Shown here piece after piece: positions 59,717 through 64,000 of a stretch of DNA of 64,000 nucleotides (positions within the stretch are counted from its first letter, which is position 1; every line of letters begins with the position of its first letter). The position numbers and the translations under genes are program-made. The notes beneath the pieces were generated by a model that was not told where the DNA came from, did no database searches, and saw only the letters and a program-made list of their open reading frames with translations. Origin of the DNA: Chloroflexota bacterium (GTDB lineage Bacteria > Chloroflexota > Anaerolineae > VGOG01); assembly GCA_030611885.1 (NCBI GenBank), contig JAUWOY010000002.1, positions 62,001 to 126,000 on the forward strand. Reading direction: 5' to 3'.

Positions 59717-60022
59717 ATGGCAGAAGCGTTAGGTATGATCGAATGTAAAGGTTTCGCGGCGATGGTGGAGGCCTCGGATGCTATGGTCAAGGCAGCTAAG
59801 GTCGAGCTGGTGAGCTACGAGAAAACCGGCGGAGGCTACGTAACGGCCATCGTGCGCGGCGATGTGGCTGCCTGTAAGGCGGCGGTCGAGGCCGGCGCCC
59901 GGGGCGCGGAGAGGGTCGGCGAAGTGGTCTCTGTCCACGTCATCCCGCGGCCGCACCTGAACATTGATGTGGTGCTGCCTCTGGGCCGCTACGAACAGGC
60001 CAAGGGCGAGATAGAGGCGTAG
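59717..60022 (+). CDS. Microcompartment shell protein, BMC-H (hexamer)
   Basis: This 101-residue protein has the single BMC domain ([60 protein letters not shown]). It would form the hexameric tiles of the shell. GGGAGG precedes the ATG. The 55-base gap to the BMC-T gene contains an AAAGTTC-type repeat. The C-terminal helix continues to [13 protein letters not shown]. Confidence 0.97.
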   Translation: MAEALGMIECKGFAAMVEASDAMVKAAKVELVSYEKTGGGYVTAIVRGDVAACKAAVEAGARGAERVGEVVSVHVIPRPHLNIDVVLPLGRYEQAKGEIEA

Positions 60023-60023
60023 C

Positions 60024-60178
60024 CAAACTTTAAACTTTAAACTTCAAACTTTAAACTTCAAAGTTCAAAGCTCAAAGGGAGTAACGAGTCAACGAGTAAC
60101 GAGGTAACGAGTTAATGAGGGCCTCGTTAACTCGTTACCCATTACCTCATTAACTCGTCCAGCCGTTGACTCGTTGCC
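60024..60178. repeat. Compound short tandem repeats before the pyrophosphatase gene
   Basis: AACTTTAAACTTCAAAC units (60027-60078) are followed by GTAACGAG/GTCAACGAG units and their inverse CTCGTTAC (60080-60178). Almost the whole 175-base gap between BMC-H and the pyrophosphatase gene consists of these two repeat families. Confidence 0.8.
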
Positions 60179-60197
60179 CCTACTTCGGGAGGCGAAA

Positions 60198-60734
60198 ATG
60201 AATCTGTGGCGAGAGTTGCCGACGGGCCCGCGAGCGCCCGAGGTGGTCTATTGCATCGTGGAGATCCCCAAGGGTTCCCGCAACAAGTACGAGTACCAGG
60301 AGGACACGGGGGTCATCAAGCTCGATCGCGTCCTCTACTCCTCGATGCACTATCCTGGCGACTACGGGCTGATCCCAAGAACTTTCTGCGGGGACGGCGA
60401 CCCGCTGGACATCTTGGTGATGACCAATCAACCAACCTTTCCCGGCTGCCTCATCGAGGCCCGGCCCATAGGCGTCTTTCACATGCGGGACGCGGGGCTG
60501 ACCGACGACAAGGTGCTGGCCGTGCCCGCTACCGACCCAATCTTCCAGGACTATCACGACATCGGCGACGTCCCCCGGCATTTCCTGGCCGAAGTGGCCC
60601 ATTTCTTTCAGGTCTACAAGGATTTGGAGAGGGTGAGGACCGAGGCCCTTGGCTGGGCTTCGGCCGCCACGGCTAAAGAGGTGATCGTTCAGGCTATGCA
60701 GCTTTTCGAAGACCGATTTGGGCAGGGAGGTTAA
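60198..60734 (+). CDS. ppa: Inorganic pyrophosphatase, family I
   Basis: This 178-residue enzyme has EIPKGSRNKYEYQEDTG, YPGDYGLIPRTFCGDGDPLDILV with the metal-binding Asp set, and FLAEVAHFFQVYKDLE. It hydrolyses pyrophosphate with Mg2+. It sits between shell genes, which is not typical of well-known microcompartment loci; it may pull a pyrophosphate-forming step such as acyl-CoA ligation or a nucleotide reaction. No N-terminal encapsulation helix is obvious. GGGAGG precedes the ATG. Confidence 0.95.
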   Translation: MNLWRELPTGPRAPEVVYCIVEIPKGSRNKYEYQEDTGVIKLDRVLYSSMHYPGDYGLIPRTFCGDGDPLDILVMTNQPTFPGCLIEARPIGVFHMRDAGLTDDKVLAVPATDPIFQDYHDIGDVPRHFLAEVAHFFQVYKDLERVRTEALGWASAATAKEVIVQAMQLFEDRFGQGG

Positions 60735-60736
60735 AA

Positions 60737-61027
60737 ATGCTGATAGGCAAAGTGGTAGGCACCCTGGTCGCCACCCGCAAGACGGAGACCATGGAGGGCT
60801 TGAAGCTCCTGGTGGTCAAGCAGGTGGACATTGAGGGGCGTGAGGCGGGCGACTACGTCATCGCCGCTGACGTCGTCCAGGCTGGCGTGGGCGACTACGT
60901 CCTCTACGCCAGAGGCTCCTCGGCCCGCCAGACGGTGCAGACCGACCGCCGCCCCTGCGACGGCGTGGTCATGGCCGTGGTGGATACCTGGGACGTCAAC
61001 GGGGAAGTGAAGTACCAGAAAGAGTGA
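60737..61027 (+). CDS. Microcompartment vertex protein, BMC-P (EutN/CcmL type)
   Basis: This 96-residue pentamer protein starts MLIGKVVGTLVATRKTETMEGLKLLVVKQVD and contains GVGDYVLYARGSSARQT, the hallmark of EutN/CcmL proteins that cap the icosahedral vertices. It follows the pyrophosphatase gene by two bases, so these are probably translated together. GGGCAGGGAGG lies upstream of the start. Confidence 0.96.
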   Translation: MLIGKVVGTLVATRKTETMEGLKLLVVKQVDIEGREAGDYVIAADVVQAGVGDYVLYARGSSARQTVQTDRRPCDGVVMAVVDTWDVNGEVKYQKE

Positions 61028-61082
61028 GGGTTTTTGGGAAAAGAGGGCATGGCTTGGACAAAGAAACCGTTTGCAAATTGAG

Positions 61083-61148
61083 ACTGAAACGTAAAACGTG
61101 AAACGTGAGGAAGGAGAGTCATCACGTTTCACGGATCACGTTTCACGC
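61083..61148. repeat. AAACGTG/CACGTTTCAC inverted tandem repeats
   Basis: ACGTAAAACGTGAAACGTG and CACGTTTCACGGATCACGTTTCACG face each other. The same unit ends the transaldolase gene (17609) and lies between oppD and oppF (54950). Confidence 0.75.
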
Positions 61149-61224
61149 AGAATCTTTGCGGCCGCAAGTTTCAAGGTATCAGTTTGTTTCACATGATTCC
61201 GAGCCGTGTCGAAAAGAGGATAAC

Positions 61225-62676
61225 ATGTCTCTACAGATTGACGAACAGCGCATCAACGCCATCGTGCAGAAGGTGGTAGCGGAGCTGCGACAGGAGCGTC
61301 CAATCTCCAATGCCCAATCTCCAATACCCAATATCCAATCACCCTCCGGCCAGGATGGCGTCTTCCCAGACATTGATTCCGCCATCGCCGCAGCCCAGGT
61401 CGCTCACCAGCGACTGATGGCTCTGCCGGTGGCGCGGCGCGATGTCATCATCTCTCAGATGCGCCAGGCGGCGCGGGAGAACGCCCAGGTGCTGGCCTAC
61501 GAGGCCTGGCAGGAGACGGGCATGGGCCGCTACGAGGATAAGATCGAGAAGAACTTGCTGGTGGCGAACAAAACTCCCGGCACGGAGGATCTCAAGCCCC
61601 TCGTCTTCACTGGCGATCACGGCCTCACTTTAGTAGAGCGGGCTCCTTACGGGATTATCGGAGCCATCACTCCCAGCACCAACCCCACCTCGACTGTCAT
61701 CTGCAACGCCATCGGCATGGTGGCCGCCGGCAACGCGGTGGTGTTCAACTGTCACCCAGGAGCGAAGAAGGTCTCGGTGCACACGGTGCAGATCCTCAAC
61801 CAGGCCATCGTCCGCGCCGGCGGTCCCCCCAACGTCATCACCACCACCCCCGAACCCACTATCGAGAGTGCCCAGTACATGATGAAGCATCCTGCCATTA
61901 ACCTCCTGGCGGTCACCGGCGGACCAGGAGTGGTGCGGGTGGCTATGAACAGCGGCAAGAAGGCCGTCTGTGCTGGGCCGGGCAATCCGCCGGTGGTGGT
62001 GGACGAGACGGCGGACATGGAGCAGGCGGCCAGGGACATCATCAAGGGGGCCTCGTTCGACAACAACATCATCTGCGTGCTGGAGAAGGAGGTCATCGCT
62101 GTGGACGCCATCGCCGACCAGCTCAAGGCGACTATGTTGGCCCGCGGGGTGGTGGAGTTGAACTCAAGTCAGTTGAGTAGGCTGATGAAGGTGATCCTGC
62201 AAGAGGATCACGGGCCTGGCAAGCACGGCATCATCAACAAGGCCTTCGTGGGCAAGAACCCCAGCGTCATCCTGAAGGAAATCGGGATGAGCGTGGACGA
62301 TCAGGTGCGCCTGGCCATCGCCGAAGTGGATCGCTTGCATCAGCTCGTGTGGACGGAGCAGCTCATGCCCATCATCCCCTTGGTGCGGGTGGCCTCGGCC
62401 GATGAGGCCATTGATCTGGCTAAAGAGGTTGAGCAGGGCATGGGCCACACGGCGGTGATGCATTCCAAGCATTTAGACCACCTGAGCCGCATGGCCCGCG
62501 AGATAAACACCAGCATCTTCGTCAAAAACGGCCCCTCCATTGCCGGCCTGGGCTGCGGCGGTGAGGGCTACAGCTCCTTCTCCATCGCCAGCCCCACCGG
62601 CGAGGGGGTGACCAGCGCCAAGGACTTCTCGCGGGTGCGGAGATGCACGCTGGTGGACTCGTTCAGAATTGTGTGA
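61225..62676 (+). CDS. CoA-acylating aldehyde dehydrogenase (PduP/EutE type)
   Basis: This 483-residue enzyme has an N-terminal amphipathic helix INAIVQKVVAELRQE (residues 9-23), the usual encapsulation peptide. A linker of about 18 residues encoded by an AATATCCAAT repeat (RPISNAQSPIPNIQSP) follows, then the aldehyde dehydrogenase domain. Signature parts are ITPSTNPTSTVICNAIG, VTGGPGVVRVAM, and catalytic Cys in FDNNIICVLEKEV. It oxidises an aldehyde to acyl-CoA inside the shell with NAD+. The ATG at 61225 has GAGG upstream; the longer frame from 61105 is repeat sequence. Confidence 0.95.
   Translation: MSLQIDEQRINAIVQKVVAELRQERPISNAQSPIPNIQSPSGQDGVFPDIDSAIAAAQVAHQRLMALPVARRDVIISQMRQAARENAQVLAYEAWQETGMGRYEDKIEKNLLVANKTPGTEDLKPLVFTGDHGLTLVERAPYGIIGAITPSTNPTSTVICNAIGMVAAGNAVVFNCHPGAKKVSVHTVQILNQAIVRAGGPPNVITTTPEPTIESAQYMMKHPAINLLAVTGGPGVVRVAMNSGKKAVCAGPGNPPVVVDETADMEQAARDIIKGASFDNNIICVLEKEVIAVDAIADQLKATMLARGVVELNSSQLSRLMKVILQEDHGPGKHGIINKAFVGKNPSVILKEIGMSVDDQVRLAIAEVDRLHQLVWTEQLMPIIPLVRVASADEAIDLAKEVEQGMGHTAVMHSKHLDHLSRMAREINTSIFVKNGPSIAGLGCGGEGYSSFSIASPTGEGVTSAKDFSRVRRCTLVDSFRIV
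61299..61341 (+). repeat. CCAATATCCAAT repeat inside the aldehyde dehydrogenase gene
   Basis: Four to five copies of CCAAT(A/C)(T/C)C lie in frame directly after the encapsulation-helix codons. The same family occurs in the oppF-like and pduS-like genes. Confidence 0.8.
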
Positions 62677-62708
62677 GACTTCCGAAGTCTGCCAGACTTC
62701 GGAAGTCT
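62676..62708. repeat. REP pair between aldehyde dehydrogenase and PduS genes
   Basis: AGACTTCCGAAGTCT and AGACTTCGGAAGTCT lie head to head, the same family as the elements flanking transposase 2. It abuts the aldehyde dehydrogenase stop and lies 12 bases before the next ATG. Confidence 0.85.
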
Positions 62709-62720
62709 GGTCGGTTTAAG

Positions 62721-64000
62721 ATGATTGAACAAATCGTTCAAAAAGTCAAAGACGCTGGCGTCGTCGGCGCGGGCGGGGCGGGCTTTCCCACCCACGTCAA
62801 GATAGCGGCCCAGGTGGACACAGTCATCGCCAACGGTGCGGAGTGCGACCCCCTGCTGCGCTGCGATCAGCAACTAATGACCGCCCGTGCCCCGGAGATC
62901 GTGGAGGGGCTGCGGCTGGTGATGCAGGCCAGCGGGGCCGAGAGGGGCGTGATAGCCCTGAAGCGAGAATACACCGGCGCGGTGGCGGCGCTGCAGTCCA
63001 ATATCCAATATCCAATACCCAATACCCAACACCAGGGGGGGAACATCTCTTTACACCTGATGGAGAGCCACTACCCCGCTGGCGACGAGTTCGTCCTGGT
63101 CTACGAGGTCACGGGGCGGCTGGTGCCGGAGACGGGGCTGCCTCTCCAGGTGGGCTGCATCGTCCAAAACGTGGGTACGCTGTTCAACATCGCCAGGGCT
63201 CAGCAGGGGATTCCCGTCACCCACCGGCTGCTGACCGTCACCGGCGCGGTCAACGAGCCCAGGACCATGAACCTGCCCCTTGGCACTCCCATCGGCGAGG
63301 CGGTGGCCTGGGCTGGCGGGATCAAGATCCCCCGCTGGTCGGAGCGGACCGAGGAGGATTACGCGGTGGTGGTCGGCGGGCCGATGATGGGGCGACTGGC
63401 TCAAGACCTCTCCGAGCCTGTCATCAAGACCACCACTGGCCTGATCGTGTTGCCCAGGAACAACCCTGTGGTTCGCTCTCTGAGTCGCCCGCTGGGGTCG
63501 TGGGTCAAGCGGGGGCGTTCCACCTGCGACCAGTGCCGCGATTGCACCGACCTCTGCCCCCGCTACCTTCTGGGACACGACCTGGAACCGCACAAAGTGA
63601 TGCGCTCCATCAACTACGGTCTGACCGAGCCTACGGCCATCATAACAGCGGCCGTGCTCTGCTGTGAGTGTAGGCTGTGCGAGGCTTATGCCTGTCCGTT
63701 GGGGCTTTCGCCCATGGCCTACTACCAGGAGATCAAGCGCCAACTGGCGGCACAAGGTTGGGAGAACGTCGTCCACAAGCGTTCCGATTTGACTCCCCAT
63801 CCCATGCGCGAGTACCGCCGCGTACCCATGGAGCGCCTCGTCGCCCGGCTGGGGCTGAGCGAGTACCAGGAATGTACGTGTCCTCTGGACGAGCGGGAGT
63901 ACCGGCCCCGGCGAGTCACCATCCCACTCAAGCAGCACCTCGGCGCGCCGTCTCAGCCGGTGGTCAAAGTCGGCGACAGGGTACAGTGCGGCGACCTCAT
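62721..64000 (+). CDS. PduS-like flavo/Fe-S reductase, 3' end outside window
   Basis: The visible 426 residues start MIEQIVQKVKDAGVVGAGGAGFPTHVK (RnfC/PduS FMN-binding region). An SLBB-type region (HRLLTVTGAVNEPRTMNLPLG) and two 4Fe-4S clusters follow (CDQCRDCTDLCP at about 271-282, and CCECRLCEAYACP at about 314-326). PduS family members reduce cobalamin or recycle electrons in the microcompartment. An 11-residue stretch SNIQYPIPNTQ (about residues 93-103) is encoded by the AATATCC repeat. No clear ribosome site is present because a REP pair occupies the space upstream. Confidence 0.92.
   Translation, partial: MIEQIVQKVKDAGVVGAGGAGFPTHVKIAAQVDTVIANGAECDPLLRCDQQLMTARAPEIVEGLRLVMQASGAERGVIALKREYTGAVAALQSNIQYPIPNTQHQGGNISLHLMESHYPAGDEFVLVYEVTGRLVPETGLPLQVGCIVQNVGTLFNIARAQQGIPVTHRLLTVTGAVNEPRTMNLPLGTPIGEAVAWAGGIKIPRWSERTEEDYAVVVGGPMMGRLAQDLSEPVIKTTTGLIVLPRNNPVVRSLSRPLGSWVKRGRSTCDQCRDCTDLCPRYLLGHDLEPHKVMRSINYGLTEPTAIITAAVLCCECRLCEAYACPLGLSPMAYYQEIKRQLAAQGWENVVHKRSDLTPHPMREYRRVPMERLVARLGLSEYQECTCPLDEREYRPRRVTIPLKQHLGAPSQPVVKVGDRVQCGDL
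62996..63030 (+). repeat. AATATCCAATACCC repeat inside the PduS gene
   Basis: TCCAATATCCAATATCC plus AATACCC units lie in frame and encode SNIQYPIPNTQ. They split the FMN-binding region from the following strand (NISLHLMES). Confidence 0.8.

Noticed and set aside
60027-60178. Possible CRISPR array before the pyrophosphatase gene
   Set aside because: The units are short, mixed and inverted, with no spacers of regular length.
61105-61224. Longer aldehyde dehydrogenase from 61105
   Set aside because: The extension is AAACGTG repeat sequence, and the encapsulation helix starts properly at 61225.
1-64000. tRNA or rRNA genes
   Set aside because: No cloverleaf with a TTCGA-type T-loop and CCA-end geometry, and no rRNA-like stretch, was recognised by eye; a tRNAscan run would be decisive.

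Overview
The window looks like a chromosomal segment of an uncultured Chloroflexota, probably Anaerolineae-like. The evidence is composition of the proteome only: a family-5 solute-binding protein with a long charged E/K/V linker, Thr-Pro-rich linkers in secreted proteins, 'VYIPLV'-type motifs, TrpB2, a fused ChlI/ChlD protein and very GAF-rich sensor proteins. No rRNA or tRNA gene and no CRISPR array was seen. Genes are dense and moderately GC-rich, and almost every gap carries a short palindromic or tandem repeat.

Region 1 (1-7570, minus strand) is a compact operon: ECF sigma factor, overlapping membrane anti-sigma-like protein, small Cys-rich secreted protein A, FtsX/MacB-like permease, TlpA/MauD-like thioredoxin, small Cys-rich secreted protein B, then an ABC ATPase and a truncated ABC-2 permease with their own promoter. 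It resembles a self-regulated system that makes, oxidises or modifies and handles two Cys/Trp/Tyr-rich peptides. Region 2 (7650-16650, minus) is a proteostasis and envelope group: ClpC, bacterial release-factor-like protein, HtrA, DnaJ/CbpA, signal peptidase I, a DUF5615/DUF433 pair, a Phd remnant and an SPFH protein.

Region 3 (16700-29200, plus) begins with a transaldolase and two gene remnants, then an unusual sigma-54-like protein fused to a GIY-YIG nuclease, and three large c-di-GMP signalling proteins (one GGDEF, two HD-GYP) with duplication debris between them. Region 4 (29300-42300, plus) holds a secreted Thr-Pro protein, acylphosphatase, two REP-associated tyrosine transposases with different cognate palindromes, an unrecognised barrel-like protein, two tandem fusions of a DHDPS-family aldolase to a formaldehyde-activating-enzyme (Fae) domain, an M28 peptidase, a SagB-type nitroreductase, TrpB2, an MNT/HEPN pair and a membrane protein.

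Region 5 (42400-58500, minus) contains the ChlI/ChlD fusion, a Nudix hydrolase, two lipoprotein or membrane proteins and two sets of oligopeptide ABC transporter genes. Region 6 (59000-64000, plus) is the start of a bacterial microcompartment locus: BMC-T, BMC-H, inorganic pyrophosphatase, BMC-P, CoA-acylating aldehyde dehydrogenase and a PduS-like flavo/Fe-S protein cut by the window end.

The most striking signals are: the aldolase-Fae fusions (a possible formaldehyde-releasing and capturing enzyme); the sigma-54/GIY-YIG fusion; the Cys-rich peptide operon; and the repeated use of dispersed short repeats as in-frame protein linkers or C-termini. The last is seen at both aldolase-Fae junctions, after the encapsulation helix of the aldehyde dehydrogenase, in PduS, OppF, ChlI/D and Nudix, and inside one transposase.
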